This document shows positions 1-10,414 of a stretch of 64,000 nt of DNA, in pieces. Source of the DNA: Bactericera cockerelli (Eukaryota; Arthropoda; Insecta; Hemiptera; Triozidae); assembly GCA_024516035.1 (NCBI GenBank), contig CM044967.1:2140383-2204382 (forward strand), given 5' to 3'. Under the pieces are notes generated by a model, which made no database searches, was not told the DNA's origin, and saw only the letters and a list, made by a program, of their open reading frames with translations. Made by a program: the position numbers and the translations under genes. Each line of letters starts with the position of its first letter. Within the stretch, counting starts at the first letter, position 1.

Positions 1-101
1 AAGAGCATTAGTTGCTGACCCGGAGGTTGCGGGTTCTTATGCCGCCCGGAGTGAAAAATTCTGACCGATTTCAAATAAAACATTCACTGAAATATAAACA
101 A

Positions 102-187
102 GCCTCCTCGGCGTAACGGGTGTGACTACTGCCCGTAGTCCGGAGATTCCGAGTTCGATCCCCTCTTGAAGCGGACTTTTCGAAGAA
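102..187 (+). mobile_element. tA SINE, 5' fragment
   Basis: This is the tRNA-like head of family tA. It has an A-box-like stretch (GGCGTAACGGGTGTGA) and a B box (GAGTTCGATCC). It matches the fuller copy at 24912-25267 but stops soon after the head. Confidence 0.75.
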
Positions 188-339
188 AAGAGGAGATACG
201 TATAATTATATCAATCAAGTAATCCAACTCGCAGCATTCTGATTTTAAGTATTAAAATAAGAGAGCTTCTTTCTACATATAGGAGCAGTGTTTTAAAGGG
301 CGAGGTTGAAGTAAAGTAATATATGATAGACGTTCCACT
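188..339. other. unassigned AT-rich stretch
   Basis: I see no coding frame, RNA gene or repeat with a second copy in the window here. Confidence 0.5.
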
Positions 340-515
340 GTGCAGGTTACCTATACATTAGACTTAGTGTAACCAGTACCCCGTTTCAGAAACACTCTCC
401 ACTCTCAACTCCCCAAATCTCCCTTTCAAACGTCACACAACGCACTCTGATTGGTTAATTTGAACGCAATAACCAATCAGAGTGAACGCAATAACCCGGC
501 CATTAAATACTTTTA
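340..515. repeat. Y repeat with CCAAT hairpin
   Basis: This dispersed repeat is seen again near 37260-37450 and in part near 40130. It shares the stretch CCCAAATCTCCCTTTCAA with the second copy. Inside it at 446-484 is an inverted repeat with 15-bp arms, CACTCTGATTGGTTA and its complement. It is probably a small non-autonomous DNA element, but I cannot place its ends. Confidence 0.5.
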
Positions 516-549
516 AATAAATTAAAATACTTTTCTCATTAACTTGTTT

Positions 550-585
550 CTATAGGCCCTTGTTAAGTATTATCCTCCTTGCATA
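550..585 (+). repeat. G repeat fragment
   Basis: This short relic matches the middle of the G repeat at 1088-1300 (ggcccttgt, then tattatcctccttg). Confidence 0.5.
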
Positions 586-639
586 AACTTGATGAAAATA
601 TCAAAAACGATGATGCTACTCAATGTTTATGTACCTCTT

Positions 640-725
640 TACTATGGTGATGTCACCACTGGTCGGTACTCATACCAGAAACCCCTCATTTTTCCTCACG
701 AGGTATGAGTGGACCCCATGAATAT
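640..725 (-). mobile_element. tE SINE, internal fragment
   Basis: It matches the body of family tE, including CCTCACGAGGTATGAGTGGA, without the tRNA-like head. The fuller copies are at 15681 and 33573. Confidence 0.65.
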
Positions 726-894
726 TAGGTGGTTACATAACTGATATTTACTCTAATTGACATGTCGTGTTCAGGTCTACCTACCTGTAATTAATCTTCG
801 TAGCCTTTGCAAAGGGTCAATATCCTCTTGTGACCTTTCCAATTTTATGAATAGGCGCGCTTATAGCCACAATGTAAAATGTTCTAGTTTTTTG

Positions 895-1015
895 ATGTTC
901 AGTTAGACAGTAGGCTTTGTGAAGTGGTGTTTAAATAGCTGTAGGTATAGGTACTGTATGTAGCAGCACGAGACAGGGAGTCCCATTAAACCAATAGTTT
1001 AATAATAATATAATA
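895..1015. repeat. W repeat copy
   Basis: This dispersed repeat recurs at 12440, 29100 and 31446. The shared core reads approximately gagacagg.agtcccatta, followed by an aacagtttt-like end. Its class is unknown. Confidence 0.5.
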
Positions 1016-1087
1016 AAATAGCCCCTATTAAAATTTAAAATTTACAAGGTTTAAAAATTAGAGTACATATAAGATTTTTACAATCAG

Positions 1088-1300
1088 TATGTCTGGATGG
1101 GGGGCTATACACAGGGAGTAGACCAGCAGTCTGGCTGGGGGACTATAAACAGGGAGTAGACCAGCATTTTTGCTTGGTTCTGGGGGCCCTTGTCAATATT
1201 ATTAGCCTCCTTGTAAAGACAGTTGTAAAAGTACTGAGTCATTCCTCCATTGTCTGGCTACCATCGTTCACGATGACGCCACCCTATGATGATTAATGTA
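1088..1300 (+). repeat. G repeat, near full, with duplicated 5' end
   Basis: The dispersed G family has a start like CTGGCTGGGGGACTATAAAC and a middle reading TTGTCAATATTATTAGCC. It ends in an (ATG)n-like tail after CACGATGACGCCA. In this copy the first 45 bp are present twice in tandem. Other copies are at 35480, 39280(-), 51185(-) and 52722(-). No pol III box is clear, so the class is unassigned. Confidence 0.65.
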
Positions 1301-1617
1301 AAAAATATTTATATACATACATACTGATTATTCGAACATTTTATTCAATTTTATCTGTCACCTTACACTCTGCCACGCTGTCTCTTTTTTCTACAAGGCT
1401 TTCTTCACACCTCGGCCGAGGTGTTTGACATACATGAAAAAAATCTCATTCACAATTAATACCCGTCTCATTGAAGGCGTAAACAGTAAATAAAGTAGTT
1501 TAATATAGCACCTCATTGAATCTTTGGTACATAACGGATATACCTCATCTTTACCAGATAGGTCCAGAAATATCATTCTCACCTAATGGCAGAATTTTTC
1601 AGCTGAAAATTTGATTT
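1301..1617. other. unassigned stretch
   Basis: The sequence is AT-rich. The only open frames are short and low in information. I see no repeat partner here. Confidence 0.5.
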
Positions 1618-1691
1618 CACCGGGTATTCGAACTAAGGACCTCTCTGTAACTGAGCAGTAGTCACTACGATTACTACACGACGGCGGGTCT
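1618..1691 (-). mobile_element. tA-like SINE head
   Basis: On the minus strand the head contains TAGTGACTACTGC and a B box (TAGTTCGAATAC). It is a diverged copy of the tA tRNA-like head. Confidence 0.6.
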
Positions 1692-1732
1692 ATTTTACTT
1701 TTATATCAAGTAAAGTTGTCATTAAAAACTCA

Positions 1733-1905
1733 CCAAAGTTAAGCAACGTCCAGCGAGGTGAAGACTCGTGATGCTGGCATCCCGGCCCAACCCAGACTGG
1801 GTGAGGTTAATGTGGGTAGCAGGTTTGTGAGTTTCCTCTAAATGGAGGGTAACACCCCCTTCGTAATATGACCACGCAGTTGAGAGCGAGGTTAAAACCA
1901 AAATA
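1733..1905 (+). mobile_element. 5S-SINE, body with partial 5S head
   Basis: The copy starts with AAGTTAAGCAACGTCC, which matches the internal control region of metazoan 5S rRNA. It continues into the SINE body (GCTGGCATCCCGGCCC, then GACTGGGTGAGGTTAATG). The 5' part of the 5S head is missing. The body closely matches the tA body at 24990-25100. Confidence 0.8.
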
Positions 1906-2470
1906 TCTGTACATATTATTTTTATCTATGTTGTTTATATTTTTCTTGTTTATATTGTTGTCAAATTTGTATTTAATTTTATCATTATTTGTTTTTACAT
2001 TATGCCCTGTTAATATTTTTTAAAATAATAATAATGTTATAATTAACTACAATTGCTTTACTTAAATCATTTTCATTTACTGATTCAATAACATTAACTG
2101 CAATTTCTTTACTTGAATCCTTCTCAATTATTTATTGAAACGCTAATTCCTTTTATCAAATCGCCCATTCTCGAATGATCTAACTGTATAATAGAGGCAC
2201 TCAGCCTGCCTACACTGAAATGGGATAATGGTCATACGAGGCATGGAGCTTTCTCTTTCGGTTGAAAGAGTAAAAAAAAATCGTACTGATCTCCAGTCCT
2301 ACGCAGAAATCGCAGTGAGGGTGTACAGAGCATATTCAAAGTTTCATAAATCAGTGTCCTGGGCTGCTTTCACTTGCGAGCAGTGGTGGAGGGCGATGCG
2401 ATTGAGGAGTCTTGTGTAGAACTTTTTTAGTTGTTTTATAATAATAATAATAATAACAACACTCTTATGG
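1906..2470. other. AT-rich tail region
   Basis: The first 130 bp resemble 13085-13200 and look like a retroposon 3' tail ending in TAA-rich sequence. The remainder holds nothing I recognise. The short plus-strand frame at 2228-2419 has no family resemblance that I can see. Confidence 0.4.
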
Positions 2471-2479
2471 GGAAGGGTC

Positions 2480-2564
2480 CGTGCATTGGTAGTCAAGTTG
2501 TTAAGGCGCTAGTCTGGTAATCTAGGTAGCGTAGGGATCCGTTGGTTCGAATCCCACCCAAACT
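2480..2564 (+). mobile_element. tB SINE head
   Basis: The tRNA-like head has TAGTCAAGTTGTTAAGGCG and a B box (GGTTCGAATCCC). The usual tB body is replaced at 2565 by an inverted repeat, ACTAAAGGGC with GCCCTTTAGT, so this copy is chimeric. Confidence 0.75.
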
Positions 2565-2589
2565 AAAGGGCGGGGTGCCCTTTAGTTAG

Positions 2590-2622
2590 GACATATGTAT
2601 ATATATATATATATATATAGAT
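2590..2622. repeat. (TA)n microsatellite
   Basis: A pure TA run of about 20 bp with flanking AT-rich sequence. Confidence 0.8.
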
Positions 2623-2754
2623 GTAAAAGCAGCACTTTCGACACTACATATAGGTTTGCAGCAGTTTCGACAAATCAGATTAAGGGATCCCAAACCATGG
2701 AATTCTTACATGTAGCAGCAGCATTTTGGACATGTCCAAAGTGCTTTAAAATAC

Positions 2755-2785
2755 ACTAGCGGGTTACACCCGCCGCTTCGCCAAC
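2755..2785 (-). mobile_element. Helitron-like 3' terminus
   Basis: On the minus strand a short hairpin (GCGGGT, GTA, ACCCGC) is followed by TAG and then T. This matches the hairpin plus CTRR end of Helitrons. The adjoining CA-rich tract at 2785-3062 would lie inside the element. Confidence 0.5.
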
Positions 2786-3062
2786 CCATCAAACACACAC
2801 AACGCTCACACATCACACCATACACACCACACCACACCCAGACACACCCACACACATCACACCATACACACATCCACACCCACACACACCACACACACAC
2901 CCACCCACACACATCGCACCATACACACACCCACACACATCACACCATACACACACCTACACCAGCACACAAACCCACACACACAAACACACATACACAC
3001 CCACACCCACACACACCCACAAACACACCACAACACACACAGACACACACACCACACACAGA
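2785..3062. repeat. CA-rich microsatellite
   Basis: Imperfect (CA)n mixed with CACACC units. The open frames that cross it, rich in Cys/Val/Trp on the minus strand, come from this low-complexity tract and are not genes. Confidence 0.9.
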
Positions 3063-3185
3063 CACACACGTGCTGGCACTCTGGCCCAAACCAGGCTTGG
3101 TGAGGTTATTATGGCAAACAGGTTCTTTAGTTTCCTGCGAATGGTAGTTAAAATCTCCGTCGTTATAATATGATCATCCAGTTAA
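3062..3185 (+). mobile_element. 5S-SINE body
   Basis: The body runs GCTGGCACTCTGGCCC, then CAGGCTTGGTGAGGTTAT, and ends near CCAGTTAAACC. The 5S head is absent; a (CA)n tract sits directly upstream. Confidence 0.7.
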
Positions 3186-3196
3186 ACCAACAAAAA

Positions 3197-3720
3197 ATAT
3201 ACGAGTTAAGCAACGTCCACCGAGGTGAAAACTTCGAACCTTTTTTATAGTCAGCCATTAGATCGTGTAACTGAGACGTCTTGGATTCGATACCGCATCG
3301 TCTCATATTTTTTAATGTTTAACGATATAATAATAATAATAATAAAAGAAATGAGAAAAATAGGCATAAAAGACCGCCTAAATCACCCACCGGATCTGAG
3401 GAACTTGGTTAATTCTTGATCCGGATTGGATTGAACGGAGGACATAATTGTACATTCATTTGCAGTTATAACTTTTCCTCTTGAATACTTGTCACAATAA
3501 TAATAATAATAACTCTTTATTGACAAGAATAATATTGACAAAGGGCGAGATTATTGACTGAGGCAATCTCTGCCATCAAACCCATGTCTTTGTGAATGTA
3601 ACTTCACCCAGACTTATATTGAGCAGTCTTAGGGCTCAGGTTGGACTTTCATTATAAAGATTTTTAGAGATTCTTTTGTTACGGCTGTGTTACTCAACCT
3701 CAGACAGCCATTCTGTTTGG
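3197..3720 (+). repeat. U repeat, with 5S-like start
   Basis: It begins with a 5S-like piece (GAGTTAAGCAACGTCC), then a tRNA-like stretch with GGATTCGATACC. A body follows with CTCTTTATTGACAAGAATA and CATCAAACCCATG. Most of it recurs inverted at 11310-11710. It may be a composite retroposon. Confidence 0.55.
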
Positions 3721-3724
3721 GGCT

Positions 3725-3860
3725 ATATACGAGCATACAATACAATACAATCCTACAAGAATGAGACAGAGTCCCTTTACTCTCACAGTCTAAACAAATC
3801 TCACAGTCTCATATTTATTGCTGAAAAACACAGAGAAATGAATAATTATTTACAATGAAC
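3725..3860. repeat. Z repeat copy
   Basis: It shares a stretch like gagtccctttactctcacag and a following tcatttattgctg-like segment with 48860-49010, 49795-49915 and 39930-39985. The class is unknown. Confidence 0.5.
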
Positions 3861-3900
3861 TTTGTTTTAAAAATAAATAAATTAGACAATACATAAAACA

Positions 3901-4159
3901 TCCATACTTATTAAAGAAAGTTTCACTCACTGACTGACTCACTGATTCATCACTGTTTCTCCGAACTGGTAAGTCCTAGGAAGCTGAAATTTGGTAGGTA
4001 TAAGCTTTGTCTTATTGTCTAATAGATGTGCACTAAGACGGGATTTTTTCAAAATTCTCACTACAACACCTGCCATTGGGGAAAAAGGATTTTTCGCTTT
4101 CACCGCTATTTCTCCGCACGGCCATGCCTCGGCCCGCAAAGCGGGCGACAGTCCGCTAG
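3901..4159 (+). mobile_element. mini-Helitron
   Basis: This 259-bp non-autonomous element starts with TC after an A and ends CTAG before a T, as expected for insertion between A and T. A hairpin (GCCCGC, AAA, GCGGGC) lies about 12 bp before the end. It is closely similar to 27287-27529, including ACTACAACACCTGCCATT and the CTGACTGACT start. It encodes nothing. Confidence 0.75.
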
Positions 4160-4265
4160 TAATAGATAAACGTACGTACACAAACACAGTCACATACACA
4201 CAAACACAGTCACATACACACAAACACAGTCACATACACACAAACACACACACACACACACACAT
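4160..4265. repeat. (CA)n microsatellite with 20-bp higher-order unit
   Basis: A 20-bp unit, CACAAACACAGTCACATACA, repeats three times before it grades into pure CA. It lies directly 3' of the Helitron end. Confidence 0.85.
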
Positions 4266-4469
4266 TCACTCAAAAGATACTTGCTGACACAAGTGAGGGC
4301 GGGAGAGGGTCATTATTATGATTTTTTCAGTTTTCCTCTAACTACTAAACGCTAGGAGGTGAAGCAAAAAAGTACAAAATATAATAGTTTCAGAATATGT
4401 GGTATGCCGGGAATGCGTCTATTTTGATACTAAGAAAAAAACAATATGACGCGCGATAACCAATAGCAA

Positions 4470-4525
4470 TAACATCGCCTGGTGGTTGGTTACCTTTCAC
4501 TAAAGAGTATATTATTTTGATATTG
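4470..4525 (+). mobile_element. tB SINE 3' fragment
   Basis: It shows the tB tail CGCCTGGTGGTT, then TTACCTTTCACTAAAGAGT. Confidence 0.65.
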
Positions 4526-4619
4526 TCTTTAGTTCTTTTGACCTTTCCAGTTTTACCATGACTATAAAAACTAAATTTTTGGCAATGAATTTTAAATATA
4601 ATGCTAAGTACCTATTTGT

Positions 4620-5060
4620 TTGTGGTAAAGGAATAATTCTGGGGAAACAAAAATTAAGATTTTTGGGGTGCAGAAGCACAATTGAGGAGTTTTTTTCTCA
4701 AGTCAACTTTTAAAAATCATAATACATTTTTCGGATTATAGATTTCAGATTATTATTAGATCCGCCCAAATTTTCTGAAACAACACCAAACTTTATATAT
4801 TCTGCTGAAAGCATTCTCTCGCAATATCTCAATAATAAGTGAAAGAACACAAACTCAGTGTTAAAATACAATGAAGTGAAAAAAATATTTTTTGAATATA
4901 ACACCTTACTACCGTCATCAGCTCCTGTCGAGAGGCTTTTCAGCTCAGGGGGTCAAATTATGAAGAAATCGTCTTAGTGATTATTTATTTCAAACTTTGG
5001 TCATTTTGAAACATTACAAAAAAATAACATGTTCGTTAATTTGGTTTAATTTTCGCAAAT
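4620..5060 (+). pseudogene. hAT transposase C-terminal remnant
   Basis: At 4848-4977 the plus strand reads a peptide ending in [18 protein letters not shown]. This is the hallmark of the hAT-superfamily C-terminal dimerisation region (known family motif around SxxxxxERxFS). The preceding residues ([14 protein letters not shown]) also fit the family. An in-frame stop lies just upstream and a TAG soon after, so it is dead. The noncoding part 4620-4800 has an inverted partner at 11080-11260. No ends or target duplication could be set. Confidence 0.75.
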
Positions 5061-5219
5061 GAATAAATTCAAGTTGTATACCTAATATTAAAAAAATAAA
5101 AGTAAAATGTGTTTAATTTTTTTTTTTTTATTAATGTTCAACTCACTGCAGATATTATTATTAGAGGGGTTTTACCATCAGGCATTGGCTATTCCAGCGA
5201 CTCAGATATTCAACTTGTA
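5061..5219. other. unassigned AT-rich spacer
   Basis: It contains a poly-T run. I see nothing else in it. Confidence 0.5.
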
Positions 5220-5564
5220 TAATTCCGTGTCCGTGAGATAGGTATTCATACCTAAATCACGGTGGTGAGAGGATTATATGGACGCCCAGATCCAATGTCC
5301 AAGCTCCTTTCATGTCCATTGATTCTATTTGGTTTTAGCGTCCTGACTTGAGGTAGACAGGACGGGGGTTTTAACTTCCATTCGCTGGGAATCATACCAG
5401 GTACCACATCAACCTCGCCCAGCCTGGGTAGGGCCGGAATCACTAGCCTCACATGTTCGGAGGAAACAGAATTTTCTGTGCGAAAATTCTGCTCCAACCG
5501 GGAATCGAACTCAGGATCTCTGAACTACGGGCAATAGTCACAACCGTTACGCCATGGAGTCTGG
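5220..5564 (-). mobile_element. tA SINE, full length, alternative 3' tail
   Basis: On the minus strand the copy has a tRNA-like head (GACTATTGCCCGTAGTTC and a B box GAGTTCGATTCC). The shared body (CCTACCCAGGCTGGGCGAGG) follows. The 3' tail differs from that at 24912: it holds CTGGGCGTCCATATAATCC and GGTATGAATACC. The same tail occurs at 34164-34310, which defines a tA subfamily. Confidence 0.8.
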
Positions 5565-6340
5565 ATAGAGAGTCACATTATCCTCAGATATGTATGTGCA
5601 GAAGCCACGTCTGGTCAAGCTGGTGATTCCGTGGTGCATCCATTTTTAATTTTGATTTCAGACATTAAATAGCTCAGTAACTTAACAAAGTTATAAAATA
5701 GTGATATGACAGCTAATCTAACTCAACTTTACTAAATTAGAAATAAAAAATAAAACAAAACCCCTTCATTTCTATAAAACCTATTCATTGATATAAAACC
5801 CCTTACTTGTTTTCGAATATACTACTCCAATGTACTGCATTATTTTTCTCTGAACTTCTCACTTTCATATGAAAAACAGATTTAAAACTGACTCATTTCT
5901 GTGTTCTTTAAGAAAAATTTGATAGTTAATGGTCTAATAATGGATAAAATCCCAATGGGATAGGAACCATTGGGCTTAAAATAGCGGACTTCAAAAATTA
6001 CCTATTCATTAAAAAAAAAAATGAATAGTTAACAGCAAGATAACCCGTTTTAGGGCATTTTCGAACGAATTATGTATCGTATGCTGTACACAAACTTTGT
6101 ATTATTGTAGTCTAAATTAACCACTTTTAATATGTATTAGCGGGCTGCACCCGCTCCGCTCAGCCATCACACACTCGCACCACCCACCCACATATCCGCA
6201 ATGATCATCAGTGTACATTTCAAAATCCCGAGCCAAATCTATCATAGCGGATAATGTAGCAAACTGGCCTATATTTCGAAAATGGTTTTGTCAGAATATG
6301 GCAACAAAGGGCTCAAATAAAAGCATGTGATGTTCTCAGA
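5565..6340. other. unassigned AT-rich region with a Helitron-like end
   Basis: Most of it matches nothing else in the window. At 6138-6168 the minus strand has a short hairpin (GCGGGT, GCA, GCCCGC) ending CTAA before T, which resembles a Helitron 3' end. It sits next to a short CA-rich tract, as at 2755. Confidence 0.4.
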
Positions 6341-6359
6341 TTGCCAATTTTACCTGTAC

Positions 6360-7990
6360 CTAATCGTAAACATTTAGCAAAAAAAGAAAGACATTTTAAC
6401 TCAAGAAAAAGACCCCTGTGTATAAACGGGTTAACTAATTTTTACCTACTATTTCGATCAGTACGAACTTGTGGATTGTGTGATATACCTGCTTATCTCA
6501 CATACGAAATTGTATTACTCTAGCTAATACTGTTCTTGAGATATTGAGCAAAACGTTCATCAAAAGTGTTTTTGTCAAAAAAGTGGCACTTGGGTTAATT
6601 TGGCAGAAAATACGCGATATTATAAATTCATGTATTTGCCAAGACACTTCTAAAACAGTTTAGTTTGTTCAATTCGACAAACCGTTCAAGAGATAGGTTT
6701 GTGAAAATTTCGAAGATATTGAAAATATCAGGTCAAGTCAAAACTTACGAATAATTGTCGCCATTTTGTAACTCTTGAAGAGATTTTTTTGAATTTTGAA
6801 CTGAAGCTTGCTGGTGGCAAAAGGAGCCTTCAAGAATGGATTGTAACACAATTTTGCATACCTGGTCTTACTTGAAGGGGTAATATGTTATTTAGACTCT
6901 TTCACTAGGCAAATCTCGTTCATGGTACCTTTTTTGAGAAAATTTCCGAGAATATTTTTAATTTCTATTGAAAAAATACACATTTTATGTTCTCATAATA
7001 TTTTTTCTATCTTGAAGTATAACAAGACAGCAAAAAAAGAAAGACTCAAGAAAAAGATCCCTGTGTATAAACGGGTTAACCAATTTTTAACTATTATTTC
7101 GATCAGTACGTATTTTTTATTTGTGTTTTATACCTGCTAATTTCATCGACAAAATTTATTATTCTAGTTAATAATGATCTTGAGATATTGAGCAAAACGT
7201 TCATCAAAAGTGTTTTTGTCAAAAAAGTGACACTTGGGTTAATTTGGCAGAAAATACGCGATATTATAAATTCATGTATTTGCCAAGACACTTTTAAAAC
7301 AGTTTAGTTTGTTCAATTCGGACAAACCGTTCAAGAGATAGGTTTGTGAAATTTTCGAAGATATTGAAAATATCAGGTCAAGTCAAAACTTACGAATAAT
7401 TGTCGCCATTTTGTAACTCTTGAAGAGATTTTTTTGAATTTTGAACTGAAGCTTGCTGGTGGCAAAAGAAGCCTTCAAGAATGGATTGTAACACAATTTT
7501 GCATACCTGGTCTTACTTGAAGGGGTAATATGTAATTTAGACCCTTTCACTAGGCAAATCTCGTTAATGGTACCTTTTTTGAGAAAATTTCCGAGAATAT
7601 TTTTTATTTGTTTTGAAAAATACACATTTTATGTTCTCATATATTTTTTCTATCTTGAAGTATAACAAGACTGCAATAAAATAAAGAAATTTTAACCCAA
7701 GAAAAGACGCCTGTGTATAAACGGGTTAACCAATTTTTACCTATTATTTCGATCAGTACGTATTTTTTATTTGTGTTTTATACCTGCTAATCTCATAGAC
7801 AAAATTTATTATTCTAGTTAATAATGTTCTTGAGATAATGAGCAAAACGTTCATCAAAAGTGTTTTTGTCAAAAAAGTGACACTTGGGTAAATGTGGCAG
7901 AAAATACGCGATATTATAAATTCATGTATTTGCCAAGACACTTCTAAAACAGTTTAGTTTGTTCAAATTGGACACACCGTTCAAGAGATA
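6360..7990 (+). repeat. R tandem repeat, ~647-bp unit
   Basis: The marker TGTGTATAAACGGGTTAAC occurs at about 6418, 7065 and 7712, giving a period of 646 to 648 bp. Unit 1 is about 6385-7030, unit 2 is 7031-7678, and unit 3 starts at 7679. Unit 3 is split by insertions and resumes at 9153-9311 and 10177-10267. Units are similar but not identical. The short ORFs inside are not conserved as proteins. Confidence 0.85.
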
Positions 7991-8387
7991 GGTTTGTGAA
8001 AATTTCGAAGATATTGAAAATACAGTCGAACCTGGATAAAGAGAACTTGGATAAAGAGGAAACCCCTATAAAAAGGAAGGAAATCGTGGCCCCTTCATTT
8101 TTTGACCAAAAACCTGGTTAAACAGGAAATTCGAGTCTCTATAAAGAGGAATAGTATGTTTTTTCGGAAACTCGTCGCCCCGCGGTTGGGAGCCTCTATA
8201 AAGAGGAAAACTGTTTCATCTGAACCTCTGTAAAGAGGAATTTGGATCGAGCGAGCCTCTATATTTCTATAAACAGGAAAACCATTTCGCCAAACTTCTT
8301 TAAACAGGACTTTGTTGTGACTTGTTTAATCTTGCACACAATGTGTCGCTTATGAAATTAATTCTCACTCCTTTTTGTATCAGTCCT

Positions 8388-8727
8388 TTTTGTAAATGAA
8401 ATTGAAGATACGGAAGATATTGATCCTGTCCAATGGAGTTCCCTCTTGCCAGAGGGGTCAGACAATCTGACCTTTGATGAGTTTGTGAACTTTGATGACA
8501 ATGTTGCAGTGAGCGGAGAACTTTCAGATGCAGACATTATAGCCATTGCAAGTGGAAGTCAAGACCCAGCTGATGAAAATGAAGAAACTAGCGAAGAGTC
8601 TGCTAAAAGTGAAACCGTTTTTCCATCCAAAAGTGAAGCTTTGAGTGCACTAGCTTTGGTACACAGATATTTTGAAGGATGTTCAGGTTCTGAATTAGTG
8701 AACTTTGATCGTGTGTATGCTTTATAA
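8388..8727 (+). pseudogene. Tigger transposase C-terminal tail
   Basis: The open frame holds an acidic stretch (FDEFVNFDDNVAVSGELSD, then PADENEETSEESAKSE) and a Ser/Ala-rich end (SKSEALSALALVHRYFE). From family knowledge, Tigger/pogo transposases end in just such an acidic tail with a tPxxaEAlxAlxxLrxyl motif. The frame is open upstream to about 8388 without an ATG. The DDE catalytic core and the DNA-binding domains are gone, so no transposition activity is possible. Confidence 0.7.
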
Positions 8728-8934
8728 AAAGCAATCTCATGCACTAAATCAACCTGGAAACAAACTACACTCGACAGTTTCTTTGTCCCTCACTAATCTC
8801 ATGTATACATTTATGCTAACATTTTTTTGTTTACCTAGGTACATTCTTCGCAGAAGTACTTAAAAAATAAACAACCCCATGAAACCTTACATTATGGTCA
8901 GTAAATTTATTTTCTTATTAAAATTTCGCAGCTT

Positions 8935-9010
8935 GAAGAATCGAACCCCAGCACTGTGATTTAAAAAACAACCATGTAAACCACTAACCGTAGGACAATA
9001 TTCCTCTCGA
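8935..9010 (-). repeat. tRNA-like fragment inside the Tigger element
   Basis: The minus strand shows a B box (GGGGTTCGATTC) and a weak A-box-like TAGTGGTTTACATGG. It could be a small SINE head nested in the transposon. No body is visible. Confidence 0.35.
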
Positions 9011-9311
9011 CCTGTATTTTAATGAACCTCTAGAAGCAGGAAAACGAAATTTGGAACCTCCCTAAAGAGGAAACCTTTTTAAAGAGGAAACCTCTATAAA
9101 GAGGAATAGATTGGCGGTCCCTTCAATTCCTGTTTATCCAGGTTCGACTGTATCAGGTCAAGTGTAAACTTACGAATAAATGTCGCCATTTTGTAACTCC
9201 TTAAGAGATTTTTTTAAATTTTGAAGTGAAGCTTGCTGGTGGCAATAAGAGCCTTCAAGAATGAATTGTAACAAAATTTTGCATACCTGGTCATACTTGA
9301 AGGGGCAATAA

Positions 9312-10176
9312 GCATGCGCGGATATAGGGGGGGGGGCACGGGGGGCACGTGCCCCCCCCAGATTTTTTCGGTAAGCGGTGTTTCTTAAATTTCATTATAC
9401 CTAATCCCGTAAAAAAAAAAGATCTCAATGAGTTAGGGGGGCACGGGCCCCAAAATAATTCCCAATTCTAAGACTAATCCCGTTAACAAAAAAAGATCTC
9501 AATAAGTTAGGGGGGCACGGGACCCAAAATAATTCCCAATTCTAAGACCAATAAGAAATAACTAAATAATAAAAATTTCAAATCCACACAGATTGTCCGA
9601 GAAACCTGAAATTTTACCTATAGGTCCATTTGGATCAGGGTTCAGCTACACGGGGTAAGGACAAAAAAAGGATAGGTGACGCTAAAAAATCACATTTTTC
9701 GACCGAAATTACATTTTTTTTTTTTAATTTATCGTGACGGTGCCACGGCGGCGGCGTATCAACTCAAAAAGAGAAAGTTTTAAGCAAGGGTTCAATTTTT
9801 CATTTGAGATATCAATCACGAAATTCTGATGAGCCGTTCTTGAGCTACGTTGAGTAAGGACATAAAATAGATGGGTAAACAAAAAGTATTTACGTTTTTT
9901 GACCTGAATGACATTTTTTCTCGAAATATGTCGTGACGAACTATCAACTCAAAGCGAGAATTTTTTTGCAAGGGTTGGAGTGTTCATTTGACATTCTGAT
10001 GAGCCATTCTTGAGCTCCAGTAAAGACAAGAAATTGATACAAAAAATATTGAAATTTGTGTGTGTATGTGTATGTGTGTGTGTGTCTGTGTGTGTGATAG
10101 GCTTGCGAAGCGGCTTGCTAGTTAGGTATATTGTGCGATTGTGCCCCCCCAGTACAAGAGGGCTATATCCGTGCAT
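9312..10176. mobile_element. 865-bp inverted-end element with 8-bp target duplication
   Basis: The left end GCATGCGCGGATATAG and the right end CTATATCCGTGCAT are near-perfect inverted repeats. Direct copies of GGCAATAA flank them (9304-9311 and 10177-10184), splitting unit 3 of the R repeat. Next to the left end a G run, CACGTG and a C run can form a strong hairpin. The interior has a ~72-bp tandem duplication (9405-9545) and a (TG)n tract. The 8-bp duplication suits hAT or P-type elements; the superfamily is unproven. Confidence 0.75.
10045..10124 (+). mobile_element. (TG)n tract with Helitron-like 3' end
   Basis: An imperfect (TG)n tract is followed by GGCTTGCGAAGCGGCTTG and CTAG before T. 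This order resembles, in mirror image, the ends at 2755 and 6138. It lies inside the 865-bp element, so a Helitron may have inserted there. Confidence 0.4.
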
Positions 10177-10271
10177 GGCAATAAGACAGTAATGTTGACC
10201 ATTTCACAAGGCAAATCTCGTTAATGATACATTTTTTTAGAAAATTTCCCAGAATATAGTTTTGTTAATTT

Positions 10272-10405
10272 TCTGCGGATCACCGCAGTCAAGAAACGTC
10301 CAGCTTCGTGATAATCGTGATGCTGGCACTCTGGCCCAAACCAGGCTGGGTGAGGTTATTATGGCAAACAGGTTCTTTAGTTTCTTGCGAATGGTAGTTA
10401 AAATC
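10272..10405 (+). mobile_element. 5S-SINE copy
   Basis: It starts GGATCACCGCAGTCAAGAAA, a diverged 5S segment. The body follows: GCTGGCACTCTGGCCC and CAGGCTGGGTGAGGTTAT. Confidence 0.75.
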
Positions 10406-10414
10406 GGACATGAA

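Larger units (their letters stand above)
8023..9150 (+). mobile_element. Tigger-like (pogo) element, internally deleted
   Basis: The ends are inverted: CAGTCGAACCTGGATAAA at the left and the complement TTTATCCAGGTTCGACTG at the right. Both are flanked by TA (8021-8022 and 9151-9152). In the other R units the site reads GAAAATATCAGG, so the TA duplication is proven by the empty site. Subterminal copies of a TATAAAGAGGAA motif fill both ends. At 1128 bp it is shorter than autonomous Tigger elements. Confidence 0.9.

Noticed and set aside
2706..3069. Cys/Val/Trp-rich frames
   Set aside because: Products of the CA-rich microsatellite.
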